Of a DNA stretch of 64,000 bases, positions 22,221 through 32,509 are shown in pieces. Source of the stretch: Paraburkholderia sp. PGU19 (GTDB lineage: Bacteria > Pseudomonadota > Gammaproteobacteria > Burkholderiales > Burkholderiaceae); assembly GCF_013426915.1 (NCBI RefSeq), contig NZ_AP023179.1:992001-1056000 (forward strand). The letters are read 5' to 3'. The translations under genes were made by a program, and so were the position numbers. Each line of letters starts with the position of its first letter. Within the stretch, counting starts at the first letter, position 1. The notes under the pieces are model-generated. The model searched no databases. It was given only the letters and a program-made list of their open reading frames with translations, and was not told where the DNA came from.

Positions 22221-22237
22221 TATACAGTATTCAGCGC
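22202..22237. promoter_or_regulatory. LexA (SOS) box within a 17-bp perfect inverted repeat
   Basis: TACTGTATATTTATACAGTA at 22210-22229 fits the LexA consensus CTGT-N8-ACAG and the AT-rich centre of E. coli-type SOS boxes. The symmetry extends further: bases 22202-22218 and 22221-22237 are perfect inverted repeats around a two-base spacer. Betaproteobacterial LexA uses this type of site. The P. aeruginosa homologue PA0069 is, to my knowledge, in that organism's LexA regulon, which supports the assignment. Confidence 0.85.
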
Positions 22238-22253
22238 TGCTTTGACGTGTGCC

Positions 22254-23399
22254 GTGACAGACTACGACCGAGACATTTCCGAATTTCCAATCGCGCCGCC
22301 TGCTCCGCGCAAGGGGCGGGGCGCGGTCACGAACCTGCAGGGCCGCTACGAAGTGGACCAGCGCGAGACCGTCGACGATGGCTGGATCGCGCCGTCGGAA
22401 GAGGAAAGCGGCCGTCCCGCGTTGCGCACGCAGATATTCGAGGAGCGCGCGAAAAGCATTCTCACGCACAACCAGTCGCCGGATATTCCGTTCAGCGTGT
22501 CCCTGAATCCGTATCGTGGTTGCGAGCATGGCTGTATCTATTGCTTCGCGCGGCCAACGCACAGCTATCTCGGCTTGTCGCCAGGGCTCGACTTCGAAAG
22601 CCGGATCTACGCGAAGGTCAACGCGCCCGAACTGCTCGCGCGCGAAATGGCGAAGAAATCCTATGTGCCAGAACCCATTGCACTGGGCGTGAACACGGAT
22701 GCATGGCAGCCCGTCGAGCGGGACCTCCAGCTCACGCGGCGCGTGATCCAGGTCATGAGCGAGCACAACCAGGCGTTTGCCGCGATCACCAAGAACTCGC
22801 TGATCGAGCGCGATATCGATCTGCTTGCGCCGATGGCCGAAAACGGGCTAATGATGGCGGCCATCACTATCACGACGCTCGACGCCGATATTGCTCGCAC
22901 GCTAGAGCCGCGCGCTGCCACGCCTGCGCGACGGCTCAGGACGATCCGCACGTTGAGCGAGGCGGGCATACCGGTGGGTGTGAGCATTGCGCCCGTGATT
23001 CCGTTCGTCACCGATCAGGATATGGAGCGCGTGCTGGAAGCCTGCGCGGAAGCGGGGGCGACGAGCGCGAGCTATATCGTGCTGCGTTTGCCTTGGGAGG
23101 TGGCGCCGCTCTTCAAGGGCTGGCTCGAAGCGCATTTCCCCGACCGCGCCGAGCGAGTGATGAACCGCGTGCGCGATATGCGCGGGGGCAAGGACTACGA
23201 CTCGTCGTTTTCGACGCGCATGAAGGGCGAGGGGCTATGGGCTGATCTGCTCAAGCAGCGCTTTGCAAACGCAGTGCGGCGGCTTGGTTTGAATGCGCGC
23301 AATCACGGCATTCTCGATATGTCGCATTTCAAGCGTGTCGAGTTGCTCAAACCGCTTAAACCGGCTACGCCCGACACGCCTCAATTGAGTCTTTTCTGA
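22254..23399 (+). CDS. PA0069 family radical SAM protein (SplB-related)
   Basis: The 381-residue protein has a radical SAM cluster motif CEHGCIYC (three cysteines in CxxxCxxC spacing, around residue 90-97) within NPYRGCEHGCIYCFARPTH, the signature of the PA0069 subgroup distantly related to spore photoproduct lyase. Its reaction is not known; SOS control points to DNA damage. The start is uncertain: the GTG at 22254 leaves a leader of about 27 bases from the predicted transcription start, whereas the TTG at 22242 would leave about 15. It converges with the TM2-domain gene after eight bases. Confidence 0.88.
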   Translation: MTDYDRDISEFPIAPPAPRKGRGAVTNLQGRYEVDQRETVDDGWIAPSEEESGRPALRTQIFEERAKSILTHNQSPDIPFSVSLNPYRGCEHGCIYCFARPTHSYLGLSPGLDFESRIYAKVNAPELLAREMAKKSYVPEPIALGVNTDAWQPVERDLQLTRRVIQVMSEHNQAFAAITKNSLIERDIDLLAPMAENGLMMAAITITTLDADIARTLEPRAATPARRLRTIRTLSEAGIPVGVSIAPVIPFVTDQDMERVLEACAEAGATSASYIVLRLPWEVAPLFKGWLEAHFPDRAERVMNRVRDMRGGKDYDSSFSTRMKGEGLWADLLKQRFANAVRRLGLNARNHGILDMSHFKRVELLKPLKPATPDTPQLSLF

Positions 23400-23407
23400 G
23401 CGCGGCC

Positions 23408-23875
23408 TTATTGCGAGATCGCTTTTGCGGCCTCGACCTGAGATTCGAAGTAGGTCTGGAACGACAGCGCGAGTCCCGTCATCAGCAGGAATGCGCCGAT
23501 CAGCAGCGAAAAGATCACGACGAAGATGACGGTCCAGCCGGAGCGGCTCTGCTGGTCGGTGTGCGCGTTGAACTGGGCGTCCCATTTTTCGTCGGGGCGC
23601 AGGCCGTAGACGATCGCCGCGAGGAAAGCCGCCAGCATCGACACGGCGCCGGGAAAGGCGAGTACCCAGCCCATGATCGCGGCGCGCTCGGTAGCGGCCA
23701 GCAGCATGAAGCCGGGAATGCCGATGATCGTTCCAACGAGATGCGCCCAACCCCACACGTCGCGCAAACCGTACAGATAAAAGCGGTGCGCGCCGAGCGT
23801 GCCGAAGAAGAACGCGAGCGCGGCGGTAAGGGTCTTGGAGCGAAAGCGCGAGTTATGCGTAGCGACGGTGGCCAT
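23408..23875 (-). CDS. TM2 domain membrane protein
   Basis: The 155-residue protein has a TM2 domain near its start, with FFFGTLGAHRFYLYG and then a Trp/Gly-rich second helix, followed by two more hydrophobic segments (about residues 75-95 and 120-140). TM2 proteins are small inner-membrane proteins of unknown role. I chose the ATG at 23875 so that the TM2 motif comes early; an extension of 22 residues upstream is possible. Confidence 0.8.
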   Translation of the reverse strand: MATVATHNSRFRSKTLTAALAFFFGTLGAHRFYLYGLRDVWGWAHLVGTIIGIPGFMLLAATERAAIMGWVLAFPGAVSMLAAFLAAIVYGLRPDEKWDAQFNAHTDQQSRSGWTVIFVVIFSLLIGAFLLMTGLALSFQTYFESQVEAAKAISQ

Positions 23876-24201
23876 GAACGTGAGCGACAGGGTGACGGGC
23901 GGCTTCGGAGGCTGCGGATCCAGCGTACAGCCGACGCGCATTCTACGCCGGCCTCATTGCACGCGGCACTTGTGGAGACTTATGCCGGCATTCCGCGGCG
24001 GTCCGGCGCGAAGTGCTTTTGACACGGAAACGGCGGCGCAGCGTGGCATCCGCGCGACGGTGCCCGGGGAAACAGGGAAAACAGCCGCCAGCAAGCGTTT
24101 CATGGCATCTCCACGCGGCTTATACGGACTAATCTCGAGCTGGCAAGCACGGCGTTGAGTCCTGGCTACGGCCTCGCGGCTCAGTTTATCCCGCTAAGTG
24201 T
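23876..24201. other. Intergenic stretch without a recognisable gene
   Basis: The stretch lies between the divergent TM2 gene and the rpsP promoter. I see no conserved coding potential or strong hairpin. Confidence 0.5.
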
Positions 24202-24230
24202 TTGTTGTGCTTTCGGTTTCCGGCTATAAT
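24202..24230 (+). promoter_or_regulatory. Sigma-70 promoter of the rpsP operon
   Basis: TTGTTG (24202-24207) and TATAAT (24225-24230) are separated by exactly 17 bp, and the leader to the rpsP ATG is about 40 bases. This is the best sigma-70 promoter in the window. Confidence 0.8.
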
Positions 24231-24275
24231 CGCGTGTTTCAGTAGTTTCGAACCCCGGTTTTCAAGGATTCTAGT

Positions 24276-24530
24276 ATGGTCATCATCCGCTTGGCTCGTG
24301 GCGGCTCGAAGAAGCGCCCTTTCTACAACATCGTCGCAACCGATTCGCGTAACCGTCGTGACGGCCGCTTCATCGAGCGCGTTGGTTTCTACAACCCGGT
24401 CGCTACGAAGGGTGAGTCGCTGCGTATCGCTCAAGACCGCTTGACGTACTGGCAAGGCGTTGGCGCGCAATTGTCGCCGACCGTCCAGCGTCTGGTGAAG
24501 GAAGCGCAAAAGGCGCAACCGGCTGCTTAA
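24276..24530 (+). CDS. rpsP: 30S ribosomal protein S16
   Basis: The 84-residue protein starts [20 protein letters not shown] and has the conserved [14 protein letters not shown] loop of S16, a small 30S assembly protein. It is the first gene of the rpsP-rimM-trmD-rplS operon. Confidence 0.97.
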
Positions 24531-24624
24531 GTGCAGTTTTACGGTACATCGCCGGCTCGTGCGGCAGTGGTTCTGCGCGAGTCGAGGTGTGCAGGTTTGA
24601 CGTATGCAGGCTTGAGGTTCGCTG

Positions 24625-25329
24625 ATGTCGGAGCGTGATTCGGATAGTTCAGGACGCGCAAAGGCGAAAGCAATGCCTGGCGCGCGGGCGTCGTTTGGCG
24701 CGTTTGTTCGCAAGCCGGTCGAACGGTCTGTTGCGAATGCCGCAACGGCTGCAGTCGCGCAGGAAATGCAGGCTGAATCGGCCGAAAGCTGGCCCGACGA
24801 CGCCGTCGAAGTCGGCGCAATTGTCGATGCATACGGTCTCAAAGGCTGGGTGAAGGTGGCCGCGCATGCAACTGGCGGTCAAGGCGGCGACGCCTTGCTC
24901 AGCGCCAAACGCTGGTGGCTCGAAAAGGGCCGCGAGCGCAAGTCGGCGCCCCGCCTGCAGTCCAAGGTTCATGGCGACAGTATCGTTGCGCAACTCGGCG
25001 GCCTGTCCGACCGAGATGCTGCATTCGCGATGCGTGGTCATCGCGTCTACGTGCGCCGCAGCGATTTCCCTGCGCTGGGAACCGACGAATTTTACTGGGT
25101 CGACCTGCTGGGCCTCGATGTTGTCAACGAGGCAGGCGTCGAACTCGGCAAGGTCGCAGATCTGATCGACAACGGTGCGCAGTCGGTGTTGCGCATCGAG
25201 TATCCGGCTACTGGCAAAGACGGCGAGCCGGTCACAGGCGAGCGCTTGATCCCGTTCGTCGGCGTCTTCATCAAAACGGTGGATCAGGCGGCGAAGAAGA
25301 TCATCGTCGACTGGGAAGCCGATTACTAA
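24625..25329 (+). CDS. rimM: Ribosome maturation factor RimM
   Basis: RimM helps assemble the 30S head around S19. The 234-residue protein has the N-terminal RimM barrel ([18 protein letters not shown]) and the PRC-like C-terminal domain ([13 protein letters not shown] through [12 protein letters not shown]). It carries about 60 extra residues before the first domain, with Ser/Arg/Ala-rich sequence; E. coli RimM is about 180 residues. A GAGG before the ATG at 24625 favours this long start. Confidence 0.94.
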   Translation: MSERDSDSSGRAKAKAMPGARASFGAFVRKPVERSVANAATAAVAQEMQAESAESWPDDAVEVGAIVDAYGLKGWVKVAAHATGGQGGDALLSAKRWWLEKGRERKSAPRLQSKVHGDSIVAQLGGLSDRDAAFAMRGHRVYVRRSDFPALGTDEFYWVDLLGLDVVNEAGVELGKVADLIDNGAQSVLRIEYPATGKDGEPVTGERLIPFVGVFIKTVDQAAKKIIVDWEADY

Positions 25330-25354
25330 AACATTTCGCTTCACGGAGAGAGCG

Positions 25355-26122
25355 ATGCAGTTCGATATCGTTACGCTCTTTCCCGACATGTTTCGCGCGT
25401 TGACCGACTGGGGCATTACGAGCCGCGCGGCGAAGCAGGAGCGATATGGGTTGCGCACGTGGAATCCGCGCGATTTCACAACCGACAACTACCGCACAAT
25501 CGACGATCGCCCGTACGGCGGCGGCCCCGGCATGGTGATGCTGGCCAAACCGCTGGAAGATGCGATCGGTGCCGCGAAAGCGGCGCAGGCGGAGCAGGGC
25601 ATTGGCGGCGCACGCGTCGTGATGATGTCGCCGCAAGGCGCCACGCTCAATCACGACAAGGTCATGCGCTTTGCCGCTGAGCCTGGTCTGATTTTGCTGT
25701 GCGGTCGCTACGAAGCGATCGATCAACGTCTGATCGACCGCGTCGTCGACGAAGAAGTCAGCCTCGGCGACTTCGTGCTGTCGGGTGGCGAATTGCCGGC
25801 CATGGCGTTGATCGATGCCGTCGTGCGTCATCTGCCGGGTGTGCTGAACGACGCGCAATCGGCGGTGCAGGACAGTTTCGTCGATGGTTTGCTCGATTGT
25901 CCGCACTACACGCGTCCCGAGGAATACGACGGCGTGCGTGTGCCCGATGTGCTGCTCGGCGGCCATCATGCGGAAATCGAGCTGTGGCGGCGGCGCGAAG
26001 CGTTGCGCAATACGCTGGTCAAGCGGCCCGATCTGATCGTTCAGGCCAGAAAGAACAAGTTGTTGAGCCGTGCCGACGAGGCGTGGCTCGCAAATCTCGC
26101 CAAGGAAGCATCGAAGCATTGA
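25355..26122 (+). CDS. trmD: tRNA (guanine-N1)-methyltransferase
   Basis: TrmD methylates G37 of tRNAs next to the anticodon and prevents +1 frameshifting. The 255-residue SPOUT enzyme has the knot sequences [12 protein letters not shown] and [14 protein letters not shown] and the [18 protein letters not shown] motif (here [14 protein letters not shown]). GGAGAG at 25345 gives a good ribosome site. The 146-bp gap to rplS shows no gene. Confidence 0.97.
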   Translation: MQFDIVTLFPDMFRALTDWGITSRAAKQERYGLRTWNPRDFTTDNYRTIDDRPYGGGPGMVMLAKPLEDAIGAAKAAQAEQGIGGARVVMMSPQGATLNHDKVMRFAAEPGLILLCGRYEAIDQRLIDRVVDEEVSLGDFVLSGGELPAMALIDAVVRHLPGVLNDAQSAVQDSFVDGLLDCPHYTRPEEYDGVRVPDVLLGGHHAEIELWRRREALRNTLVKRPDLIVQARKNKLLSRADEAWLANLAKEASKH

Positions 26123-26268
26123 GCTTCGCGCAACCAGGCGGGATCAAGGCGGAACCGTCCATGCGTGGCCGGCTCCAGATGTGAACCCATCCTCTATCGG
26201 GGCCGTAGCCGAACGCGCGACGCGCGAGGCAGGTACGAACGCCGACAAGATGGCAACAGGAGTCAGTA

Positions 26269-26658
26269 ATGAATCTGATTGCAAAACTCGAGCAGGAAGA
26301 AATCGAGCGCGCGCTCGCAGGCAAAACCATCCCCGAATTCGCTCCCGGCGATACGGTGATCGTCAGCGTCAACGTGGTTGAAGGTAACCGCAAGCGCGTT
26401 CAGGCTTACGAAGGCGTCGTGATCGCGAAGCGTAATCGTGGCCTCAACTCGTCGTTCATCGTCCGCAAGATTTCGTCGGGCGAAGGCGTCGAGCGTACGT
26501 TCCAGACGTATTCGCCGCTGCTGGCAAGCATCGTCGTCAAGCGTCGTGGCGATGTGCGTCGTGCAAAGCTGTACTACCTGCGCGAACGTTCGGGCAAGTC
26601 CGCTCGAATCAAAGAAAAGCTGGTGTCGAAAGACCGCGCTGCAGCTGCTCAAGAGTAA
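26269..26658 (+). CDS. rplS: 50S ribosomal protein L19
   Basis: The 129-residue protein has the L19 signatures [24 protein letters not shown] and [12 protein letters not shown], and sits at the 30S-50S interface. CAGGAG precedes the ATG. It ends the rpsP operon, closed by the hairpin at 26669. Confidence 0.97.
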   Translation: MNLIAKLEQEEIERALAGKTIPEFAPGDTVIVSVNVVEGNRKRVQAYEGVVIAKRNRGLNSSFIVRKISSGEGVERTFQTYSPLLASIVVKRRGDVRRAKLYYLRERSGKSARIKEKLVSKDRAAAAQE

Positions 26659-26668
26659 AAGCTGTAAG

Positions 26669-26696
26669 AAAAAGCACCCTCCACGGGTGCTTTTTT
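26669..26696 (+). terminator. Rho-independent terminator of the rpsP operon
   Basis: AAAAAGCACCC / GGGTGCTTTTT stem with a five-base loop and six T. Confidence 0.9.
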
Positions 26697-26751
26697 GTTT
26701 GCCAGGTCAAAATAGCGTCGTGTCCCACCAGCGCTCGTTTCGAGACTTCCA

Positions 26752-27450
26752 TTGACCGCGCCTTCCCGTCCCTCTCGTCCCGTCTTTGATCCCGAAAGCT
26801 TGCCTGTCGAACCGGCCGATGTCGATCTGCCCGCTGTCGCGCCCGAGCGCCTGACGCCGGATGCGCTGCGCGTGCGCTTCGAGCAAAACGTGCCGTGGGA
26901 GCAGGAGTCGCGTGAAGTGCGGTGGCGCGAAACGGGCGATCCGCGTGTCGCCGCCGTGCTTGTGGCGCTCGTCGTGCGTGATGGCGGACTGACGGTGCTG
27001 CTCACGCAGCGCACCGCGCATCTGAATGATCACGCGGGGCAGGTCAGCTTTCCCGGTGGCCGCCACGAACCTCATGACGCCACCACGACAGCAACGGCCT
27101 TGCGTGAAGCACAGGAAGAGGTCGGTCTCGATCCTTCGCGCGTCGAAGTGCTGGGCGCGCTGCCCGAGTATCTGACGGGCACGGGTTTTCGCGTGACGCC
27201 CGTCGTCGGTCTCGTGCATCCGCCGTTCACGGTTCAGGCTGATACCTTCGAAGTCGCGGAGATTTTCGAGGTCCCACTAAGCTTTTTGATGGACCCGAAG
27301 AATCACGAGGTGCGCGTGCTGAACTGGGAAGGCGGCGAGCGTCGTTTTTTTGCAATGCCATACCCGCGCGGTGAAGTAGGCGGCGATTACTTCATCTGGG
27401 GCGCAACGGCAGGCATGTTGCGCAATTTCTATCGCTTCCTCGCTGCATGA
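26752..27450 (+). CDS. Nudix hydrolase, CoA pyrophosphatase type
   Basis: The 232-residue protein has the CoA-pyrophosphatase motif LLTQRTAHLNDHAGQVSFPG followed by a Nudix box ending REAQEEVGLD. Members (E. coli NudL) split CoA or its derivatives into phosphopantetheine and 3',5'-ADP. The only start that keeps this length is a TTG at 26752, with a poor ribosome site, so the exact start is uncertain. It follows the rplS terminator. Confidence 0.88.
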   Translation: MTAPSRPSRPVFDPESLPVEPADVDLPAVAPERLTPDALRVRFEQNVPWEQESREVRWRETGDPRVAAVLVALVVRDGGLTVLLTQRTAHLNDHAGQVSFPGGRHEPHDATTTATALREAQEEVGLDPSRVEVLGALPEYLTGTGFRVTPVVGLVHPPFTVQADTFEVAEIFEVPLSFLMDPKNHEVRVLNWEGGERRFFAMPYPRGEVGGDYFIWGATAGMLRNFYRFLAA

Positions 27451-27613
27451 TGCATAGCCGCGCGATCGGCGTGCGGTCTCGCTGCATTACGTTTGCATTG
27501 CAGCCGCTCAGCCTCATCCGACCCTGTGCTATCGTAATGACCAATTCCGCTCATCGGACCGGATCGGCCGGCAAGAACCGCCCGGTAAGAACTCGAATAG
27601 CACGGCGTCTCGC

Positions 27614-28552
27614 ATGACTTTTTTCTCCGTATTGCTGGCCCTCATCATCGAACAGATGCGCGCGCTGTCGCCGAACAATCCGGTGTCGGCACTCCTTCAA
27701 TACCATGCGGAATCGACGGCGCACGGCTTCGATGCCGGCAAGGAGAAGCACGGCATCCTCGCGTGGCTGGTCGTCGTGCTGCCCTGGACGCTCGTCACCG
27801 GCCTGATTTATTTCGTGCTGTACGAGATTCACTTCGTGCTCGCGTTCCTGTGGAACGTCGCGGTGCTGTACTTCACGCTCGGCTTTCGCCAGTTCAGCCA
27901 TTACTTCACGGACATCCATCTGTCGTTGAACAACGACGACGTGCCGCGCGCGCGTGAAATCCTCAATGAGTGGACTGGCATCGATACCGTCGACATGCCC
28001 GTCAGCGAAATCGTCCGCCACACGCTGATTCATGCCGTGGTCGCATCGCATCGGCATGTGTTCGGTGTGTTCTTCTGGTTTCTGATTCCCGTCGGGCCGG
28101 CGGGCGCAGTGCTGTATCGCACGGCTGAATATCTGGCGCGCACCTGGTCGAAGCCTGTCGACGACCGGACGGCCGCGTTCTCCACCTTCGCGCAACGCGC
28201 TTTCTTCGTGATCGACTGGATTCCGTCGCGTTTGACGTCGATGGGTTTTGCGATTGTCGGCAACTTCGAAGACGCGATCTACGCGTGGCGCAATCATGCG
28301 CGTCAATGGCCCGACCCGAACGACGGCGTGCTGCTCGCCGCCGGCAGCGGCGCGTTGGGCGCGCGTCTCGCGGGCCCGCTCGCGGAAGTGTCGAGCCTCG
28401 ACGCGCTGGCAACAGGCGACGGCGGCCCGATGCCCGTCGGCGACGACTGCACGCCGCGCACGCTGCAATCGGCGGTGGGCCTCGTGTGGCGCGCTGTCAT
28501 CCTGTGGATGATCCTGCTGCTGATGCTGACCATCGCCGTCTGGCTCGCCTGA
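27614..28552 (+). CDS. CobD/CbiB family inner-membrane protein
   Basis: The 312-residue protein has about four hydrophobic segments and the CbiB-like features SHYFTDIHLSL and DWIPSRLTSMGFAIVGNFEDA. Members near adenosylcobinamide phosphate synthase are found in betaproteobacteria outside any cobalamin cluster, as here, so a cobalamin role is doubtful. AmpE-like membrane proteins are the other possibility. Confidence 0.75.
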   Translation: MTFFSVLLALIIEQMRALSPNNPVSALLQYHAESTAHGFDAGKEKHGILAWLVVVLPWTLVTGLIYFVLYEIHFVLAFLWNVAVLYFTLGFRQFSHYFTDIHLSLNNDDVPRAREILNEWTGIDTVDMPVSEIVRHTLIHAVVASHRHVFGVFFWFLIPVGPAGAVLYRTAEYLARTWSKPVDDRTAAFSTFAQRAFFVIDWIPSRLTSMGFAIVGNFEDAIYAWRNHARQWPDPNDGVLLAAGSGALGARLAGPLAEVSSLDALATGDGGPMPVGDDCTPRTLQSAVGLVWRAVILWMILLLMLTIAVWLA

Positions 28553-28579
28553 AAGCCGCGCTACGCACCAAAGCGCGAT

Positions 28580-28903
28580 TCAGCCGTCCAGCGGATCGCG
28601 CGCCGTGCCGCAATTCCAGCACACGGTGAACTGCGCTTCGAGCAATTCACCGCAATGCGCGCAGCGCCAGCCGGGCGCACCGACGGCGGGCCCACTGCGC
28701 GCCGCATCGATCAACTTCCTCGCCAATGCTTCGTCGCGCTCGTCGACGAGCCACAACTCCGGCGCGCACTGATCCGCCGGAATCTCGCCGATCGCGCCGC
28801 TCAGATAGCGGTTATGCAATTCGCACGCGATACCCGCCGCCGCCAGCACGTTGATCCAATGCTGCCCAATCACGACGTTGGGCGCGCGCATGAGCTTCAT
28901 CAT
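28580..28903 (-). CDS. DUF2007 domain protein with a zinc ribbon
   Basis: The 107-residue protein has an N-terminal alpha/beta domain like the DUF2007 putative signalling fold, and a C-terminal zinc ribbon made of two pairs, CAHCG and CWNCG. It sits nine bases after rsgA on the same strand and is probably the last gene of the protease-rsgA transcript. Its function is unknown. Confidence 0.75.
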   Translation of the reverse strand: MMKLMRAPNVVIGQHWINVLAAAGIACELHNRYLSGAIGEIPADQCAPELWLVDERDEALARKLIDAARSGPAVGAPGWRCAHCGELLEAQFTVCWNCGTARDPLDG

Positions 28904-28912
28904 GATTGCCTG

Positions 28913-29866
28913 TCAGCGGACGATCTGGCTCGCCTCATGTACCAGCTGCGCGTAGAGCGCATGCCGTTCCTTCGCGATGCGGCCCTCGGCGACGGCTTCG
29001 AGGATCGCGCAGCCGGGCTCGTGAAGATGATGACAGTTGTAGAACCGGCAGTTGGGCAACAGCGGCCTGAACTCGGGAAACGCGCGTTCGAGTTTGCCTT
29101 CCGTCAGATGATGCAGGCCGAATTCCTGGAAGCCTGGCGAATCGATCAATGCGCCTTCGCCACCAGGAAGCGGATAGAGGCGCGTGAACGTGGTCGTGTG
29201 ACGGCCGCTGTTGAGGGCCGTCGAGATTTCACGCGTCGCCACTTCGGCATTGGGAATCAGCAGATTGACGAGCGTCGATTTGCCCATGCCTGACTGACCG
29301 AGCAGCAGCGTCGAATGGCCGTTCAAATGCGCTTCCAGCGTTTCGCGCGCGGCGTCGGGCTGCCCCTTGATCGACACTTCGAGCACCGTGTAGCCGAGCC
29401 CGCGATACAGCTCGAGCCGCTTGCGCGCGAGCGGCAGCGCGGCTTCGACGTCGATCTTGTTCAGCACGATCAGCGGCTTCAGTTCGTTCTCTTCCGCGGA
29501 GACGAGCGCGCGCCCGAGCAGGTCTTCGCTGAAATGCGGTTCGGTGGCGAGCACGATCAGTAGCTGATCGAGATTCGCGGCGAACAGCTTCGACTTGTAC
29601 TGATCCGAGCGATACAGCAGATTGCGCCGTTCGCCGATCTCGACGATCACGCCCTGATCGGCAGATGTCGACTCGTACAGCACCTGATCGCCGACGGCGA
29701 TCTCGCTGCGCTTGCCGCGCGGGAAGCATTGCAGGATCGCGCTGCCGTCCTCGGGCGCGACGATGTAGTGACGTCCATGCGCGGCGATCACGAGGCCGCG
29801 CACGCGCTCCTGCGCGCGGTCGCTGGCAGCGGCGGCGCGCAGCGCTTTCGGCGAGCGGCCGCTCAT
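28913..29866 (-). CDS. rsgA: Small ribosomal subunit biogenesis GTPase RsgA
   Basis: RsgA is a circularly permuted GTPase that checks late 30S maturation. The 317-residue protein shows an OB-fold N-terminus, then G4 LNKID, G1 GQSGMGKST and G3 DSPGF in the permuted order. A C-terminal zinc site follows (C-x-Y-N-C-H-H-x-H-E-P-G-C). Its start overlaps the stop of the upstream protease gene by four bases. Confidence 0.96.
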   Translation of the reverse strand: MSGRSPKALRAAAASDRAQERVRGLVIAAHGRHYIVAPEDGSAILQCFPRGKRSEIAVGDQVLYESTSADQGVIVEIGERRNLLYRSDQYKSKLFAANLDQLLIVLATEPHFSEDLLGRALVSAEENELKPLIVLNKIDVEAALPLARKRLELYRGLGYTVLEVSIKGQPDAARETLEAHLNGHSTLLLGQSGMGKSTLVNLLIPNAEVATREISTALNSGRHTTTFTRLYPLPGGEGALIDSPGFQEFGLHHLTEGKLERAFPEFRPLLPNCRFYNCHHLHEPGCAILEAVAEGRIAKERHALYAQLVHEASQIVR

Positions 29867-31122
29867 GCGTGACGCAGCAGACGGTCGATCCGCTGCGAGG
29901 CGGGCGGATGCGAGTAGTAGAACGCGGTATAGAGCGGATCGGGCGTGAGCGTCGACGCGTTGTCTTCGTACAGCTTGACGAGCGCGTTGACGAGATCCTT
30001 CGCGTCGGCCTGCGTCGCTGCAAATGCGTCCGCTTCGAATTCATGCTTGCGCGAACTGAGGCTGCCCAGCGGCGTCACGAAGAACAGGAACACGGGGACG
30101 GCAAGGAAGAACAGGACGAGCGCGAGCCCGTCGTTGCTGGCCGTCATCGACGGACGCACGCCGAGGCCCTCGAAGAACCACGTACGCTGCGTGAGCCAGC
30201 CGAGCAGCGCGAGCATCGCGAGGCTGAGCAGGAACGTGACGACCATCCGCTTGATCACATGGCGGCGCTTGAAGTGGCCGAGTTCGTGCGCGAGCACCGC
30301 TTCGATCTCGCTGCCCGACAGACGCGAGAGCAGCGTGTCGAAGAACACGATGCGCTTGGACGAACCAAAGCCCGTGAAATACGCGTTGCCATGTGCCGAA
30401 CGGCGGCTGCCGTCCATCACGAACAGGCCTTTGGCCGCGAAGCCACAGCGCTTCATCAGCGCATCGATGCGCTGCACGAGCGCTTCGTCCTTCAGCGGTT
30501 CGAACTTATTGAACATCGGCGCGATGAAGCTCGGATAGAGGATCAGCACGAGCATCTGGAACACGACCCAGACGACCCACGTCCACCACCACCAGTACGT
30601 GCCCGCCTGATTCATCAGCCACAGCACGACGAACAGCAGCGGCAGCCCGAACGCGGCGCCGAGCAGCACGCCCTTGATGCGGTCGGCGAAAAAGATGCGC
30701 CTGGTCATCCGGTTGAAGCCGAAGCGCTGCTCGATGCCGAACTGGCGGTAATAATCGAACGGCAGGTCGATCGCGCTCGTGATCGCGATCACGGCCGCCA
30801 CCAGCAGGATCTGGGCGATGTAGCCATACCCCACCCAGTCGCCAATGGCGAAATCGAGTGCCTGTACGCCGCCCAGCAGCGTGAGCGCGATCAGCACGGC
30901 CGCGCTGACGACGATCTCGATCATCGTGAGCCGCGTGCGCTCGACGGTGTAGTCGGCGGCGCGCTGGTGCGCGGACAGGGCGATCGTGCCCGCGAACTGC
31001 TGCGGCACGCTCTCACGGTGCGCCGCAACGAAGCGGATCTGGCGCGACGCGAGCCAGAGCTTCGTGCCGACCATCGCCAGTACGGCGATCACGAACAGAA
31101 CGGTGAAGTAGAGAGGAGGCAT
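29863..31122 (-). CDS. M48 family (Ste24/HtpX-type) membrane metallopeptidase
   Basis: The 419-residue protein has the zinc motif HELGH in [12 protein letters not shown] and a downstream glutamate in HEFEADAFA as the third ligand. Several membrane helices surround it, in the layout of Ste24 CAAX-type proteases rather than the shorter HtpX. It likely degrades misfolded membrane proteins. It is divergent from orn and overlaps rsgA by four bases. Confidence 0.93.
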   Translation of the reverse strand: MPPLYFTVLFVIAVLAMVGTKLWLASRQIRFVAAHRESVPQQFAGTIALSAHQRAADYTVERTRLTMIEIVVSAAVLIALTLLGGVQALDFAIGDWVGYGYIAQILLVAAVIAITSAIDLPFDYYRQFGIEQRFGFNRMTRRIFFADRIKGVLLGAAFGLPLLFVVLWLMNQAGTYWWWWTWVVWVVFQMLVLILYPSFIAPMFNKFEPLKDEALVQRIDALMKRCGFAAKGLFVMDGSRRSAHGNAYFTGFGSSKRIVFFDTLLSRLSGSEIEAVLAHELGHFKRRHVIKRMVVTFLLSLAMLALLGWLTQRTWFFEGLGVRPSMTASNDGLALVLFFLAVPVFLFFVTPLGSLSSRKHEFEADAFAATQADAKDLVNALVKLYEDNASTLTPDPLYTAFYYSHPPASQRIDRLLRHA

Positions 31123-31252
31123 CCGGGGAATCCGTAGGTTCTATGCGAGAATTATAGGGTTGTTCCCGCCTGCGGGCGGGAGCGCGCCATCTTCGGCGGG
31201 CGTCGGGTGTAACGTGATCCGCTCGCGCGGTCCCAAATCAAGGTTGCCTTCA

Positions 31253-31879
31253 ATGACTGACATTATCGAATCCGTCGATCAGCCGCTCGTGCGCAGCGAC
31301 ATGAATCTCGTCTGGCTGGACATGGAAATGACGGGGCTCGATCCCGACAACGACCGCATCATCGAAATCGCCGTCGTTGTGACGAATTCGACGCTCGACA
31401 GGCTGGTTGAAGGCCCCGTGCTCGCCATTCATCAGAGCGACGAAACGCTCGGCAAGATGGACGACTGGAACAAGAACACGCATGGCCGTTCGGGGCTGAT
31501 CGACCGCGTGCGCGCGTCGACCGTGACGGAAGCCGACGCGACCGAGCAGATTCGCGCGTTTCTCGGTCAGCACGTGCCGCCCGGCAAGTCGCCGATGTGC
31601 GGCAACTCGATCTGCCAGGACCGCCGTTTCATGGCGCGCTGGATGCCCGAACTGGAAACGTTCTTCCATTACCGCAACCTCGACGTCAGCACGCTGAAGG
31701 AACTGTGCCGCCGCTGGCAGCCCGCGATCTACAAGGGCTTCCAGAAGCGCGCGATGCACACCGCGCTCGCCGACATCCACGAATCCATCGACGAACTGCG
31801 CTATTACCGCGAGCATTTCCTGATCCCGGCCGCGAGTGCGCCTGTCGACGCGCCGTCCAGCGACGCGCCCGCGAAATAA
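31253..31879 (+). CDS. orn: Oligoribonuclease
   Basis: Orn is a DEDDh 3'-5' exonuclease that removes the last di- and short oligonucleotides, including pGpG from c-di-GMP breakdown. The 208-residue protein has the first DED motif in [11 protein letters not shown] and [14 protein letters not shown] at the third site. The ATG at 31253 gives MTDIIESVD and normal length. Its role in clearing pGpG could matter to the c-di-GMP-type regulators near the Fap-like cluster (inference). Confidence 0.95.
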   Translation: MTDIIESVDQPLVRSDMNLVWLDMEMTGLDPDNDRIIEIAVVVTNSTLDRLVEGPVLAIHQSDETLGKMDDWNKNTHGRSGLIDRVRASTVTEADATEQIRAFLGQHVPPGKSPMCGNSICQDRRFMARWMPELETFFHYRNLDVSTLKELCRRWQPAIYKGFQKRAMHTALADIHESIDELRYYREHFLIPAASAPVDAPSSDAPAK

Positions 31880-31882
31880 CGT

Positions 31883-32509
31883 TCAGCCTTGCCGCGGAGC
31901 GCGCACCGCGCTCTTCGGCCGGAACGCCGTCACGACGGCGGCGTTCGTCTCGATGTACGGGCCGCCGATCAGGTCGATGCAATACGGTACGGCGGCGAAA
32001 ATGCCCGGCACCTTCACTTTCCCCGTTTCATCACGCAAGCCTTCCAGCGTTTCCCTGATCGACTTCGGCTGCCCCGGCAGGTTGATGATCAGCGCGGCGC
32101 GTTCGGTCGTCTCGCGGATCACCGCCACCTGACGCGACAGGATCGCCGTCGGCACGAAATTCAGGCTGATCTGCCGCATCTGCTCGCCGAAACCGGGCAT
32201 TTCCTTCGTCCCCGCCGCGAGCGTCGCTTCCGGCGTTACGTCGCGGCGCGCGGGGCCCGTGCCACCCGTTGTCAGCACAAGATCGCAGCCGGCTTCGTCG
32301 ACCAGTTCGATCAGCGTTTTCGTGATGGTCGGCGCGTCGTCCTGGATCAGCCGCGTTTCCGTGCGAAACGGCGAGGTGAGGGCGCCGCCGAGCCATTCCT
32401 GCAGCGACGGAATGCCCTTGTCCTCGTAGACGCCTGTGCTGGCGCGGTCGCTGATCGACACAAGGCCGACGATCAGCTCGTCGGGATGATTACGCACGGG
32501 ATTCGTCAT
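31883..32509 (-). CDS. mog: Molybdopterin adenylyltransferase
   Basis: Mog adenylates molybdopterin ahead of molybdate insertion. The 208-residue protein has the MoaB/Mog signatures [18 protein letters not shown] and [12 protein letters not shown] chose the ATG at 32509, which overlaps the upstream yjgA gene by 20 bp; a longer Thr-rich start at 32554 is unlikely. Its stop almost meets that of the convergent orn. Confidence 0.92.
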   Translation of the reverse strand: MTNPVRNHPDELIVGLVSISDRASTGVYEDKGIPSLQEWLGGALTSPFRTETRLIQDDAPTITKTLIELVDEAGCDLVLTTGGTGPARRDVTPEATLAAGTKEMPGFGEQMRQISLNFVPTAILSRQVAVIRETTERAALIINLPGQPKSIRETLEGLRDETGKVKVPGIFAAVPYCIDLIGGPYIETNAAVVTAFRPKSAVRAPRQG

